From Gammaproteobacteria bacterium (GTDB lineage: Bacteria; Pseudomonadota; Gammaproteobacteria; Acidiferrobacterales; Sulfurifustaceae): DNA of 64,000 nt. This document shows, one piece after another, positions 8,640 to 18,088 of this stretch. The notes below the pieces were generated by a model, which had not been told where the DNA came from, ran no database searches, and saw only the letters and a list, made by a program, of their open reading frames with translations. Location: positions 50,198 through 114,197 of the forward strand of contig JACQFZ010000042.1 of assembly GCA_016199745.1 (NCBI GenBank). Direction: 5' to 3'. Within the stretch, counting starts at the first letter, position 1. Every line of letters starts with the position of its first letter. Both the position numbers and the translations under genes were made by a program.

Positions 8640-9610
8640 GTCCGCTCGGTCTTCCTGCGCCTGTTTCCGCGATTTGTCTGCTCTTAATAAGTATTCCAGT
8701 TTATGCCGCTGCCGAGGCGCAAGACTGGTTGATACGGATCAATCGGGCAGCACGTGAGCTGAATTACGATGGCGTGTTCGTTTATCAGCACGGTGCTCAG
8801 CTCGAGACCATGCGTATCCTTCATCGCGTCGTTGATGGCGGAGTTGAAGAGCGGTTGGTTTCGCTGACCGGGCCGGCGCGTGAGGTCATCCGTACCGAAC
8901 GCGAGGTCCGTTGCTATTTGCCGGATCAAAAATCAGTTGTCGTCGAGCCACGTCGGCTCAACCATAAAAACTTTCCCGCCATCCTGCCCGATCAGTTGCC
9001 TGGGATTGGTGAGAATTATGTCATCGAGCTCGGCCGGCCGGCGCGCGTCGTCGGTCGCAACGTGCAACGCGTGTTAATCCGGCCGCGTGACGATTACCGT
9101 TACGGTTATCAGTTGTGGGCGGACGACGAAACCGGGTTGCTGCTCAAGGCGGACATCACCGACAGCAAAGGTGCGGTGCTTGAGCAGTTCATGTTCACCC
9201 AGGTCAATATCGGCGGCGATATCTCGCCCGCATCGCTGTTGCCGCAAACACCGACGACCGAGCTCAAGTGGCACCGCGATACTGAGGTACCGACGCCGTC
9301 GACCGAGAGCTGGCGGGCGATGCGGTTGCCCAAGGGCTTCAAACTTTCGCGCACCGTTATTCGCAAGATGGCGCTTGGCGGACGCTTGGTGCAGCAGTTG
9401 GTGTATACCGACGGCTTGGCAGCGGTGTCGGTATTCGTGGAGAAGCGCAGCGAGCATGCTGAGCCGATCAGAGAATTGCCGACGCGTGTGGGCGCGTTGT
9501 CGGCGCATAGCCGACCGGTCGACGACCACTATGCGACCGTCGTCGGTGCAGTACCTGCTAAGACGATTACCATGATCAGCAATTCGCTTGTTCCCGCCCC
9601 GGGACCGTAG
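8636..9610 (+). CDS. rseB: Periplasmic sigma-E regulator RseB/MucB
   Basis: The 324-residue product has a signal peptide (about residues 1-26, ending PVYAAAEA) and the two-domain RseB/MucB layout: an LolA-like lipid-sensing domain beginning DWLIRINRAARELNYDGVFVYQHG and a C-terminal domain with LPKGFKLSRTV. RseB proteins bind the periplasmic part of RseA and protect it from DegS-type cleavage until mislocalised lipids or lipopolysaccharide are sensed. The start overlaps the rseA stop. Confidence 0.92.
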   Translation: MSPLGLPAPVSAICLLLISIPVYAAAEAQDWLIRINRAARELNYDGVFVYQHGAQLETMRILHRVVDGGVEERLVSLTGPAREVIRTEREVRCYLPDQKSVVVEPRRLNHKNFPAILPDQLPGIGENYVIELGRPARVVGRNVQRVLIRPRDDYRYGYQLWADDETGLLLKADITDSKGAVLEQFMFTQVNIGGDISPASLLPQTPTTELKWHRDTEVPTPSTESWRAMRLPKGFKLSRTVIRKMALGGRLVQQLVYTDGLAAVSVFVEKRSEHAEPIRELPTRVGALSAHSRPVDDHYATVVGAVPAKTITMISNSLVPAPGP

Positions 9611-9613
9611 GTC

Positions 9614-11005
9614 ATGCGCCAGCCCGTTCGCTGTTTTCCGTCGACTTGGCTCTGGCTCGGTATATTTTTGCTGGCGCCGGCATTAGCGAACGCGCGCGAT
9701 CTGCCTGACTTCGTAACCTTGGTGCGTAAGCACGAGGTTGAGGTCGTTAACATCAGTACGGTCTACCAGCCGAAGGGTGTGCGGCCGCCGTCATTGATGC
9801 AAGAACAGGAAGAAGACAACGAAGATCCGAACGACGGATTTCGCGGCGGCCCGTCCAGCGATGGTACGTCACTCGGTTCGGGTTTCGTTATTTCCGACGA
9901 TGGTTATGTCATTACCTGCGCGCACGTTGTTGAAGGAGCGAGCGAGATCATGGTTCGCCTGGCCGACCGCCGCGAGTATCGCGCGCGCTTGGTAGGCGCT
10001 GACCGACGCAGCGATATTGCCTTGTTGAAAATCAATGCCACCAATTTGCGGTCGGTGGCAATCGGCAATCCGACGGATCTTGCGGTAGGCGATTGGGTGT
10101 TGGCGATCGGCGCGCCGTTCGGTTTCGAAAGCTCGGCGACCTCGGGCATCGTGTCAGCGAAAGGGCGCAGTTTGCCGAGCGAAAACTACGTACCGTTTTT
10201 GCAGACCGATGTCGCCATTAATCCCGGTAACTCTGGCGGACCGCTGTTCAATTTGAAAGGCGAGGTCGTCGGCGTCAATTCGCAAATCTATAGCCAGACC
10301 GGAACCTTCATGGGGTTGTCGTTCGCCATTCCGATCGACATCGCCGTGCGTATCGCCGAGCAATTGAAGCGCGAGGGCGGCGTGCACCGCGGTTGGCTCG
10401 GCGTACGTTTACAGGAGGTGACGCATGGTTTGGCGGCGGCATATGGTCTCGATAAACCGCGTGGTGCATTGATCGCCGACATCTTGCCGGCCGGTCCGGC
10501 GGCCCATTCCGAGCTGAAAAGCGGCGACATTGTGCTCGAGTACGAGGGCCGACCGATCGCATTGTCATCTGAGTTGCCGCCGCTGGTCGGTTTGACGCCG
10601 CCCGGCACGGTAGCGCGTATGAAATTGTTCCGACGAAACCAGGGTGCGGTACAAGCGGCGGTAAGGGTCGGCGAGTTGCGGGAAGAGCAGCTGACGCGGG
10701 TGTCGGCGGTGCCACGTACTGACGGCAATAATGGCCAACATCTGGGCATCGTCTTGAGTGAACTCACGGCAACGCAGCGCAAACATCACGAGGTCCAAGC
10801 GGGTGTCAGCGTCGACGACGTACTCGACGGGCCGGCGCGCGAGGCTGGATTGCATGCCGGCGACGTTATCGTTGATATCGACGGCCGGCCGATCGCCGGT
10901 GTCGGCGGATTTTATCGATTGTTAGCCCAGGCGAAGCCCGGCGCCCCGGTGGTATTGCGGGTCCGTCGTGGGGCATCGTCGGTGTATATGGCGCTGACTC
11001 CCTAG
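9614..11005 (+). CDS. degP: Do-type periplasmic serine protease DegP/MucD
   Basis: HtrA-family protease that degrades or refolds damaged periplasmic proteins and belongs to the sigma-E regulon. The 463-residue product has a signal peptide (cleavage probably after ALANA), the trypsin-like triad H104 (CAHVVEGA), D134 (RRSDIALL) and S207 (NPGNSGGP), then two PDZ domains, the second starting near GQHLGIVLSEL. It sits three bases after rseB. The MucC homologue found in Pseudomonas between mucB and mucD is absent here. Confidence 0.95.
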   Translation: MRQPVRCFPSTWLWLGIFLLAPALANARDLPDFVTLVRKHEVEVVNISTVYQPKGVRPPSLMQEQEEDNEDPNDGFRGGPSSDGTSLGSGFVISDDGYVITCAHVVEGASEIMVRLADRREYRARLVGADRRSDIALLKINATNLRSVAIGNPTDLAVGDWVLAIGAPFGFESSATSGIVSAKGRSLPSENYVPFLQTDVAINPGNSGGPLFNLKGEVVGVNSQIYSQTGTFMGLSFAIPIDIAVRIAEQLKREGGVHRGWLGVRLQEVTHGLAAAYGLDKPRGALIADILPAGPAAHSELKSGDIVLEYEGRPIALSSELPPLVGLTPPGTVARMKLFRRNQGAVQAAVRVGELREEQLTRVSAVPRTDGNNGQHLGIVLSELTATQRKHHEVQAGVSVDDVLDGPAREAGLHAGDVIVDIDGRPIAGVGGFYRLLAQAKPGAPVVLRVRRGASSVYMALTP

Positions 11006-11080
11006 ATAACGCCGAAATCGGTTATGCTACGCGCCGCGTGGGACGGGCCGGCCGGGCCGGGCCCCGCGAAACGAAGCAGG

Positions 11081-11101
11081 GGCGCCAGCGGCGCCTTTTT
11101 T
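11081..11101 (+). terminator. Intrinsic terminator after degP
   Basis: GGCGCC (11081-11086), a 3-base loop, GGCGCC (11090-11095), then six T residues. It lies 76 bases after degP and 36 bases before lepA, so it separates the sigma-E operon from the lepA operon. A second GC-rich inverted segment (GGCCGGCCGGGCCGGGCC) just upstream could add to the structure. Confidence 0.75.
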
Positions 11102-11136
11102 AATGCCCCGACCGATAAGACTTCCTATCAGACCCT

Positions 11137-12945
11137 ATGAGCGGTTGGAATCAAGAACGCATCCGGAATTTCTCCATCATCGCCCACATCGATCACGGCA
11201 AGTCGACGCTGGCCGATCGATTCATTCAGATTTGCGGTGGATTGGAAGAACGCGAGATGCAAGCGCAGGTGCTCGACTCGATGGACCTCGAGCGCGAACG
11301 CGGCATCACTATCAAAGCGCAGAGCGTAGCGCTGACCTACAAAGCGCGCGACGGCCTATTGTATCGCCTCAACATGATCGATACGCCCGGACACGTCGAC
11401 TTTTCTTACGAAGTCTCGCGGTCGTTGACCGCCTGTGACGGTGCATTGCTGGTAGTCGACGCATCGCAGGGCGTGCAGGCGCAGACGGTCGCCAATTGTT
11501 ATACCGCCGCCGAGCTCAATTTAGAAATTTTGCCGGTGCTGAACAAAATCGATCTGCCGGCGGCCGATCCGCAGCGTGCGATCAGCGAGATCGAGGACAT
11601 CATCGGCATCGATGCCGGCCATGCAATACCGGTCAGTGCCAAGACCGGCGTTGGTGTACCGGAAATTCTCGAGGCCCTCATCGCTCGCATCCCGGCGCCG
11701 CGCGGCGATGCCGATGCGCCGCTCAAGGCGTTGATCATCGATTCCTGGTTCGATAATTACTTGGGCACCGTTTCGCTGGTGCGCGTCATGGAAGGACGGC
11801 TTGCGCCGCGCGACAAAATTCGCCTCATGGCTACCGGTCGCGATTATATCGCTGAGCAAATCGGTATCTTCACGCCGAAACGCAAGCCGGTTGAAGTCTT
11901 GGCGGCGGGCGAGGTCGGTTATGTGATCGCCGGTATCAAAGATGTACGCAGTGCCCGTGTCGGCGACACGATTACATTGGCGCATCGGCCGGCGGTGACG
12001 CCGTTGCCGGGTTTCAAAGAAATCAAGCCGCGCGTGTTCGCCGGCGTTTATCCGATCGAGGCGCATGACTACGACAACTTCCGCGATGCTCTCGGCAAGC
12101 TCTCGTTGAATGACGCGTCACTGAATTACGAGCCGGAGACATCGCAGGCGCTGGGTTTCGGTTTCCGTTGCGGCTTCCTCGGCATGCTGCATATGGAAAT
12201 TATCCAAGAACGGTTGGAGCGCGAATACGGGCTGAACCTCATCACGACGGCGCCGACAGTGGTGTACGAAGTGGTCACGGCCAAGGCTGAGGTGTTGCGC
12301 GTCGAGAATCCAGCAAAGTTGCCCGACCCATCGCAAATCGAAGAAATTCGCGAGCCGATCATTCGCGCCACGATCTTGGTGCCGCAGGAATATGTTGGTG
12401 GTGTTATTGGTCTGTGTGTCGAGAAGCGCGGCGTGCAGAAAGACATGCTCTACCACGGCCGCCAGGCGATGTTGACTTACGAGTTGCCGCTGAACGAAGT
12501 CGTGCTCGATTTCTTCGATCGCTTGAAATCGGTCAGCCGCGGCTACGCCTCGTTCGACTACGAGCTCATCGAATTTCGTCCGTCCGATGTTTGCAAGCTT
12601 GACGTGCTGATCAACGGCGATAAAGTGGATGCATTGTCGGTGATTGTGCATCGGCAGCAGACCGACTATCGCGGTCGCGAGCTGGTCAAGAAGTTGCGCG
12701 AGCTCATTCCGCGGCAGATGTTCGACGTCGCCATTCAAGCGGCGATCGGTTCAAAGGTTATCGCTCGCGAGACCGTCAAAGCCTTGCGCAAGAACGTTAC
12801 GGCAAAATGTTACGGCGGCGATATCTCGCGTAAACGTAAACTGCTGGAAAGACAGAAAGAAGGTAAAAAGCGCATGAAGCAATTAGGATCTGTCGAAATT
12901 CCGCAAGAAGCATTTCTCGCGGTACTGCGAGTGGACGACAAATAG
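11137..12945 (+). CDS. lepA: Elongation factor 4 (LepA)
   Basis: LepA is a ribosome-binding GTPase that back-translocates or remodels ribosomes. The 602-residue product has the G1 loop AHIDHGKST near residue 17, [14 protein letters not shown], then the EF-G-like domains and the LepA-specific C-terminus with [22 protein letters not shown]. Length is normal. lepB follows after two bases, as in many proteobacteria. Confidence 0.97.
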   Translation: MSGWNQERIRNFSIIAHIDHGKSTLADRFIQICGGLEEREMQAQVLDSMDLERERGITIKAQSVALTYKARDGLLYRLNMIDTPGHVDFSYEVSRSLTACDGALLVVDASQGVQAQTVANCYTAAELNLEILPVLNKIDLPAADPQRAISEIEDIIGIDAGHAIPVSAKTGVGVPEILEALIARIPAPRGDADAPLKALIIDSWFDNYLGTVSLVRVMEGRLAPRDKIRLMATGRDYIAEQIGIFTPKRKPVEVLAAGEVGYVIAGIKDVRSARVGDTITLAHRPAVTPLPGFKEIKPRVFAGVYPIEAHDYDNFRDALGKLSLNDASLNYEPETSQALGFGFRCGFLGMLHMEIIQERLEREYGLNLITTAPTVVYEVVTAKAEVLRVENPAKLPDPSQIEEIREPIIRATILVPQEYVGGVIGLCVEKRGVQKDMLYHGRQAMLTYELPLNEVVLDFFDRLKSVSRGYASFDYELIEFRPSDVCKLDVLINGDKVDALSVIVHRQQTDYRGRELVKKLRELIPRQMFDVAIQAAIGSKVIARETVKALRKNVTAKCYGGDISRKRKLLERQKEGKKRMKQLGSVEIPQEAFLAVLRVDDK

Positions 12946-12947
12946 CT

Positions 12948-13781
12948 ATGGATTTTTCTCTCGTATTGTTCGTACTAGTGTGTGCCACCGGCTTGATCTG
13001 GGGGTTGGATCGGTTTGCGTGGGCGGGTGCACGTGCGCGTGCCGCTAAAGCCGCCGCCCAATCGGACGGCGACGATGCGGCGCGCCGAGCCGCTGCTAAA
13101 GAACCGCTTTATGTGGAATACGCGCGCGCGTTCTTCCCGGTTATCTTGATCGTGTTTCTGCTGCGTTCGTTCGTGGTCGAACCATTTCGGATTCCATCAG
13201 GTTCAATGTTGCCGAGTCTGCACATTGGCGACTTCATCCTCGTGAATAAATTTTCCTATGGCTTGCGTCTGCCGGTTATCAATAAAAAAATTATCCCAGT
13301 TGGCGATCCACAACGCGGCGATGTGATCGTGTTTCGCTTTCCGGGCGACGAGTCGGTTAACTATATCAAGCGGGTTATCGGTTTGCCCGGTGATCGCGTT
13401 GTCTATGAAGGCAAAAAAATCTACGTTAACGGCCGTCTAATGCCGTACGAACCGATCGGCCAATATACGGTTCAACAAAATGACGAACCGCAGTACAGCG
13501 CTGTCCGGAATCTGGAAAAGTTGGATGGTGTCGAACACGAAATACTCCTATCGTCGCGGGTCGATTTGACGCCGCCGCCGTTCGTTGTTCCGGCTGGGCA
13601 TTATTTCGTGATGGGCGACAATCGCGACCACAGTAACGATAGTCGCTACTGGGGCTATGTCCCGCAGGAAAATCTCGTGGGCAAGGCGTTTCTTATCTGG
13701 TTCTCGTGTGACTACTCGCACCAGGGCGCTTGGCCTTGTCCGCGGGTTGCGTTTGACCGTATCGGCAACATCATTCACTGA
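12948..13781 (+). CDS. lepB: Signal peptidase I
   Basis: Membrane protease that removes signal peptides from exported proteins. The 277-residue product has two N-terminal membrane segments (about 2-20 and 61-78), the catalytic serine S86 in RIPSGSMLPSL and the general-base lysine K141 in NYIKRVIGLPGD, plus the family box GDNRDHSNDSRYWG. It follows lepA at two bases and is probably in the same transcript. Confidence 0.96.
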   Translation: MDFSLVLFVLVCATGLIWGLDRFAWAGARARAAKAAAQSDGDDAARRAAAKEPLYVEYARAFFPVILIVFLLRSFVVEPFRIPSGSMLPSLHIGDFILVNKFSYGLRLPVINKKIIPVGDPQRGDVIVFRFPGDESVNYIKRVIGLPGDRVVYEGKKIYVNGRLMPYEPIGQYTVQQNDEPQYSAVRNLEKLDGVEHEILLSSRVDLTPPPFVVPAGHYFVMGDNRDHSNDSRYWGYVPQENLVGKAFLIWFSCDYSHQGAWPCPRVAFDRIGNIIH

Positions 13782-13821
13782 GCTGCTACTATTGAATCAA
13801 TCCAACCCGGGAGGTAGGTGC

Positions 13822-14202
13822 ATGTCACGTGACCGGCAACGTGGGATGACGATGTGGGGCGCAATGTTTGTCATTGCTGTGTTTGCGTTCTTCATATTTA
13901 TAGGCTTAAAGCTATTTCCGCCTTACATGACCGACTTTAAGATTGAAGCGGCGCTCAAGGAATTGGCCAAAAATCCCAATATCGGTTCGATGGACAAGGG
14001 GCAAATGGTCGAAAGCCTAAACAAGCATTTTGACATCGACAACATTAACGAGGTCAATCCTGCCAAAACTCTGGTTATCGAGAAGCGCGGCAAGAACAAA
14101 GCCATCCGCTTTGACTACGAGTTGGTGATTCCGCTTTTCTACAACATATCCGTGCTGCTCACTTTCGATCACTTGCACGAGGTGGCTGGGGTTAATGAAT
14201 AA
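13822..14202 (+). CDS. DUF4845 family membrane protein
   Basis: A 126-residue protein with one N-terminal membrane segment (about residues 13-34, MWGAMFVIAVFAFFIFIGLKLFP) and a soluble domain. DUF4845 proteins are found between lepB and rnc in many gamma- and betaproteobacteria; their function is not known. The ATG at 13822 has a strong GGGAGGTAG ribosome binding site; the open frame continues upstream into lepB but that part is out of place. The 3' end overlaps rnc by eight bases. Confidence 0.88.
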   Translation: MSRDRQRGMTMWGAMFVIAVFAFFIFIGLKLFPPYMTDFKIEAALKELAKNPNIGSMDKGQMVESLNKHFDIDNINEVNPAKTLVIEKRGKNKAIRFDYELVIPLFYNISVLLTFDHLHEVAGVNE

Positions 14203-14872
14203 GGCGCAGTCTGAGCTCTGTCGCCGATTGAACTACACGTTCGCGGAGCCTGCGCTCCTCGAACGTGCGTTGACCCACCGTAGTCGCAGCGGCGACAACT
14301 ACGAGCGTCTCGAATTTCTCGGCGATAGTGTCCTCAATTTTGTCGTTTCCGGCGATCTCTATAAACGTTTTCCCGAGTTGAGCGAAGGCGAGCTCACGCG
14401 TTTGCGTGCCAGTTTGGTAAAAAAAGAAACGCTGGCAGCGGTCGCGCGCGATTTGGTATTGGGCGATTCGCTGGTGTTGGGCAGCGGCGAGCTGAAAAGC
14501 GGCGGCTTCGACCGCGATTCCATCCTGGCCGACTCGCTGGAAGCGGTGTTCGGCGCGGTCTACATAGATCGCGGAATCGACAGTGCTCGCGAATTGATAC
14601 TGCAGTTGCTGGCCCCGCATTTTGGGCGGCTCGATCCGCGCGCCATCCCTAAAGATCCGAAGACGCGGTTGCAAGAGTATTTGCAAAAGCAATCGGTGCC
14701 GTTGCCGATTTATAATGTGTTGCAGATCGCCGGTGATCCGCATAATCAGCTTTTTATTGTGGAATGCCAGGTGCCGGAGCTTTCGCTGACCACGCGCGGC
14801 GAAGGCAGCACCCGCCGCGCCGCCGAACAACAAGCGGCACAAACCGCGTACGAGAGAATTTCTAAGCAGTGA
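14195..14872 (+). CDS. rnc: Ribonuclease III
   Basis: Cuts double-stranded RNA, including rRNA precursors. The 225-residue product has the signature ERLEFLGDSVLNFVV (about residues 38-52), the second acidic cluster DSLEAVFGAVYID, and a C-terminal double-stranded-RNA-binding domain (DPKTRLQEYLQK to the end). It overlaps the DUF4845 gene before it and era after it. Confidence 0.96.
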   Translation: MNKAQSELCRRLNYTFAEPALLERALTHRSRSGDNYERLEFLGDSVLNFVVSGDLYKRFPELSEGELTRLRASLVKKETLAAVARDLVLGDSLVLGSGELKSGGFDRDSILADSLEAVFGAVYIDRGIDSARELILQLLAPHFGRLDPRAIPKDPKTRLQEYLQKQSVPLPIYNVLQIAGDPHNQLFIVECQVPELSLTTRGEGSTRRAAEQQAAQTAYERISKQ

Positions 14873-15774
14873 GCGACCCATCCTTCCGTAGCGGTATCGT
14901 TACCCTCATCGGCCGACCCAACGTCGGCAAATCCACGCTGCTCAATCGCTTGGTCGGCGAAAAAATCAGCATTACTTCGCGACGACCGCAAACGACGCGG
15001 CACCGTATCCTCGGCATCAAAACCACCGATACGGCGCAAATGGTCTATGTCGATACGCCCGGCCTGCATGCACCGGAAGGCCGACAGCTCAATCGTTATA
15101 TGTCGAAGCTCGCTAGCGGCAGTGTCGAAGGTGTCGATTGCGTGGTGCTGGTGATCGGTGCCGAGGGTTGGCGCCCGGAAGATGACTCGGCACTCGTGGT
15201 CGCGCAACGATTGACGATCCCGGTGATTTTGGCGATCAACAAGATCGACCGGATGAAGAACCAAAAGCAATTATTGCCGTTGATTCAGACATCGTCGGAA
15301 CGCATGTTGTTCAACGAGATCGTGCCGTTGTCGGCGCGCAATGGCGAGGGCGTCGAAGAGCTCGAGCGTGTGTTGTTAACTTACTTTCCGGAACAGCCGC
15401 CAATCTATCCGCCGGAGCAGCGCACCGATAAAAGCGAGCGGTTTCTGGCAAGCGAGATCGTGCGCGAACAGATTTACAGCAACTACGGACAGGAATTGCC
15501 GTATGTCACGACCGTCGAAGTGACGCGCTTCACGCGAGTGAAGGGCAAACTCCAAGTAGAAGCCGTCATTTGGGCGGAGCGCGAAGGGCAGAAGGCGATT
15601 CTCATCGGCGCCGGCGGTGAACGTATGAAGCAGGTCGGCATACGCGCGCGCCAAGCGATGGAGAAACGTTACGGTGTTAAGGTGAATCTACGGTTGTGGG
15701 TACGCGTGCGCGAAGGTTGGTCCGACGATGCGCGGGCGATGCAACGCTTGGGTTATCAAGAGGACTCGGGTTGA
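14869..15774 (+). CDS. era: GTPase Era
   Basis: Essential GTPase for 16S rRNA maturation and 30S assembly. The 301-residue product shows G1 GRPNVGKST, switch region TSRRPQTTRHR, DTPGLH, NKID, and a C-terminal KH domain with GAGGERMKQVGIRAR. It begins at a GTG overlapping the rnc stop (GTGA), the usual coupling for this pair. Confidence 0.97.
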   Translation: MSDPSFRSGIVTLIGRPNVGKSTLLNRLVGEKISITSRRPQTTRHRILGIKTTDTAQMVYVDTPGLHAPEGRQLNRYMSKLASGSVEGVDCVVLVIGAEGWRPEDDSALVVAQRLTIPVILAINKIDRMKNQKQLLPLIQTSSERMLFNEIVPLSARNGEGVEELERVLLTYFPEQPPIYPPEQRTDKSERFLASEIVREQIYSNYGQELPYVTTVEVTRFTRVKGKLQVEAVIWAEREGQKAILIGAGGERMKQVGIRARQAMEKRYGVKVNLRLWVRVREGWSDDARAMQRLGYQEDSG

Positions 15775-16514
15775 TGCGCGAGCAGCAACAGCCGGCATTC
15801 GTGTTACATCAGCGCAACTATACCGAGACTAGTTTACTGCTCGAGGTCTATACACGTCAGCACGGTCGTGTCGGCTTGATTGCCAAGGGCGCGCGTCGCC
15901 CGACTAGCCGCTTGCGCGGTGTACTAAAACCGTTTCAACCATTGTTATTAAGTTGGAGTGGCCGCGGTGAGTTGATGTCGTTGACCGGTGCCGAGATAGA
16001 GGGTGTCGGTGTCGAGCTGATCGGTACGGGACTCTACTGCGGTTTTTATCTGAATGAGTTGTTGCTGCGATTGTTGCAGCGACTCGATGCGCATGAGCGG
16101 CTTTACGATCGTTATCGTGCCGCGCTCGACGGTCTGCGCGTGTCGCCGTCAGAAGCTGTGTTGCGGGTTTTTGAAAAGCACTTGCTCGGTGAGGTCGGCT
16201 ACGGTTTGTTGCTTGAGCATGAAGCCGGAAGCCACGATCCGATCGATCCGAACGCCGTTTACGATTACATCTTGGAGCGTGGACCGATGCGCGTGCATCA
16301 CCCGGAGCTGTTGTCGCGGGTGCAAGGCGTACGAATTCGTGGCGCTAGCCTATTGGCGCTCGCCGGCGAGCAGCTCGACGATGCGGTAGCGTTGCGCGAG
16401 ACCAAAGCGTTGATGCGAGCCGCACTAGCGCCGCATTTGGGAGACAAGCCGTTACAGAGCCGGCGGCTGTTCGGTGAGCGCACGCCGGCGCTGGTGCAAG
16501 AAGAAAGTGCGTGA
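15774..16514 (+). CDS. recO: DNA repair protein RecO
   Basis: RecO helps load RecA on gapped DNA in the RecFOR pathway. The 246-residue product begins MREQQQPAFVLHQRNYTETSLLLEVYTRQHG with the OB-fold N-terminus, followed by GLIAKGARRPTSRLRG and a helical domain with LLLRLLQRLDAHERLYDRY. The zinc-ligand cysteines of some RecO proteins are absent, as in other gammaproteobacteria. The ATG shares one base with the era stop. Open frame upstream of 15774 lies inside era. Confidence 0.93.
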   Translation: MREQQQPAFVLHQRNYTETSLLLEVYTRQHGRVGLIAKGARRPTSRLRGVLKPFQPLLLSWSGRGELMSLTGAEIEGVGVELIGTGLYCGFYLNELLLRLLQRLDAHERLYDRYRAALDGLRVSPSEAVLRVFEKHLLGEVGYGLLLEHEAGSHDPIDPNAVYDYILERGPMRVHHPELLSRVQGVRIRGASLLALAGEQLDDAVALRETKALMRAALAPHLGDKPLQSRRLFGERTPALVQEESA

Positions 16515-16552
16515 TCGAGCTTGGCGTAAATTTCGATGGTGTGAGGCGGTGA
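16511..16552 (+). pseudogene. pdxJ: Probable remnant of pdxJ
   Basis: A 13-codon open frame starting at a GTG that overlaps the recO stop encodes VIELGVNFDGVRR then TGA. PdxJ proteins start with a segment like LLGVNIDHIATLR, and pdxJ normally lies exactly here, between recO and acpS. The rest of the gene (about 230 codons) is missing, and acpS begins four bases later. I read this as an internal deletion that left the pdxJ start and a few end codons. Chance resemblance cannot be excluded because the match is short. Confidence 0.5.
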
Positions 16553-16556
16553 CGCC

Positions 16557-16943
16557 GTGATCTTCGGTATCGGCACCGATATCGTACAAGTGGTACGGCT
16601 GCAGCAAGGCCTTGATCGATTTGGCGAGCGATTCGCCGCGCGTATTTTGTCCGACAACGAATTGATCGAGTTTCGCGATCATGCCAGACCGGCAAACTTT
16701 TTGGCGCGCCGTTTTGCCGCGAAGGAGGCGGCGGCTAAGGCGATGGGTACCGGTTTTCGCGATGGATTGAGCTTACGTCAAATCAGCGTAGCGCACGATG
16801 CGAATGGGAAGCCGATAGTGGAATTTAGCGGACGCGCGCTCGAGTTCGTGGCGGCCAGGAAAATTCAGGCAGTACATCTGAGCATCAGCGACGAGAGCGA
16901 CTATGCGGTTGCTTTCGTCATCTTCGAAACCGCTCGAGTCTAG
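16557..16943 (+). CDS. acpS: Holo-[acyl-carrier-protein] synthase
   Basis: Transfers phosphopantetheine from CoA to acyl carrier protein. The 128-residue product begins with a GTG and IFGIGTDIVQVVRL (metal-binding aspartate) and has ARRFAAKEAAAKAMGTGF with the second metal ligand. Length is normal. It is the last gene of the lepA operon. Its stop overlaps the stop of the convergent slp-like gene by two bases, leaving no space for a terminator. Confidence 0.95.
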   Translation: MIFGIGTDIVQVVRLQQGLDRFGERFAARILSDNELIEFRDHARPANFLARRFAAKEAAAKAMGTGFRDGLSLRQISVAHDANGKPIVEFSGRALEFVAARKIQAVHLSISDESDYAVAFVIFETARV

Positions 16944-17422
16944 TGAAAAATAATGCCGATGCCAAAGTGCACATTCGGGTCAGCGGCTCGTGGTTGGCTT
17001 ATCGGCCAGAGATGTAATTGCTCGGCCTGCAATACCGGATAAACGTAAGCCGCTTCGCCGACCTTTCCGTTATGTGTACCTGCCGTTGTTCCGATCGCAC
17101 TGATTAGCCGCCCCGGTCGGAAATCCGCCGTCTCTAGATAGCCTTCCTTGGAAATAATAAAGCGATGTTGTGGTGCATTATTTGTATCGGGCCGCGCCGA
17201 GCGGTCGAGCGGGTAGCCCAATACCTCGATCTCGGTGACGTCCTTGCGATTGTTGCTGTTAATGATCATTCCACCCCATGTCACACGTTGTCCGCGGGTG
17301 GTATCGCCCTTAGCGAGTACGGCATCGGGCGTAAGCTCTTTGTCGATGCCCGTAAGATCGAACGGTGGGCTCGCGCACGCGCTTAGGAGGACAACACATA
17401 GAAGGATCCAGGCTTTTTGCAT
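16940..17422 (-). CDS. Slp family outer membrane lipoprotein
   Basis: A 160-residue lipoprotein: signal MQKAWILLCVVLLSAC, with lipobox LSAC and the lipidated cysteine at about residue 16, then RGQRVTWGGMIINSNN, YPLDRSARPD and RPGRLISAIGTTAG, the Slp-family signature regions. Slp proteins are starvation- or stress-linked outer membrane lipoproteins of unclear biochemical role. I chose the start at 17422 so that the signal peptide is of normal length. A paralogue lies directly upstream; the two form a tandem pair. Confidence 0.85.
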   Translation of the reverse strand: MQKAWILLCVVLLSACASPPFDLTGIDKELTPDAVLAKGDTTRGQRVTWGGMIINSNNRKDVTEIEVLGYPLDRSARPDTNNAPQHRFIISKEGYLETADFRPGRLISAIGTTAGTHNGKVGEAAYVYPVLQAEQLHLWPISQPRAADPNVHFGIGIIFH

Positions 17423-17426
17423 CGTA

Positions 17427-17969
17427 TCAACGCCGATAAGGATAAAACGGATAGGGGTCATACCAACCCGGGTAGGGTCGTGACGGCCAGAAAGGGTCGT
17501 ACGCGAAAGGATCGCGATAGTAGGACGGCTCGCGTACGTCTACTCGTGGTTCCCATAAGTAAACGGCATCCGCTTTAATGACAACATACTTATAAGGATG
17601 CTCGCCAATCGGCTTCGTCATCGGTTGCTCGATGCTGCCGCCGACGGTGACTTCGCGGCCGCTTGTATAAATCGCTGGATCAAGAAAGCGATCGACCCGC
17701 ACTAAAAAGCGTCCGTGGCTTTCACGGGTGACTCGTGGCCGTCCAAAGCGGTCGAGCGGATAGGCAACGATATCGAGCCGGGTCTCCTCCGGACGATTTT
17801 CTACCGCGGCAATGGTCCCGCCCCAGCGGACGCGTTGGCCAATGTAGGCGCTCGTGTTCTGGCGGGCTTCCGGCAGGGCGACTGCTGCCCCCGGCTGACG
17901 CAATGTTTCTGGCAACGGTGAGGTGCAGGCCGAGAGCAGTAGAAGCAGAAAAATCAGCAGTACGCGCAT
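17427..17969 (-). CDS. Slp family lipoprotein, second copy
   Basis: A 180-residue paralogue of the downstream gene: signal MRVLLIFLLLLLSAC with lipobox, then RVRWGGTIAAVENRPEETR, YPLDRFGRPR and YTSGREVTVGGSI. It differs by a C-terminal tail rich in Tyr, Pro and Asp (DPFAYDPFWPS...), probably disordered and outside the Slp fold. It precedes the other slp-like gene by four bases, so the two are probably co-transcribed. Confidence 0.85.
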   Translation of the reverse strand: MRVLLIFLLLLLSACTSPLPETLRQPGAAVALPEARQNTSAYIGQRVRWGGTIAAVENRPEETRLDIVAYPLDRFGRPRVTRESHGRFLVRVDRFLDPAIYTSGREVTVGGSIEQPMTKPIGEHPYKYVVIKADAVYLWEPRVDVREPSYYRDPFAYDPFWPSRPYPGWYDPYPFYPYRR

Positions 17970-18053
17970 TGCGTCAGTATACCGTTGCGGCTAGCGCGAT
18001 TGAGGCGTAGTGAGCAGGGGATTGGTCGAGCGATCGACTTTTGGGAGGAGAAG

Positions 18054-18079
18054 TAAGGGCCACAAGATTGCGGCCCTTA
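18054..18079 (-). terminator. Hairpin after tRNA-Asn
   Basis: TAAGGGCC and GGCCCTTA form a perfect 8-bp stem about 10 bases past the 3' end of tRNA-Asn on the minus strand. The following sequence has only a weak T run, so this is a probable rather than certain intrinsic terminator. Confidence 0.45.
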
Positions 18080-18088
18080 ACTGGCAAT

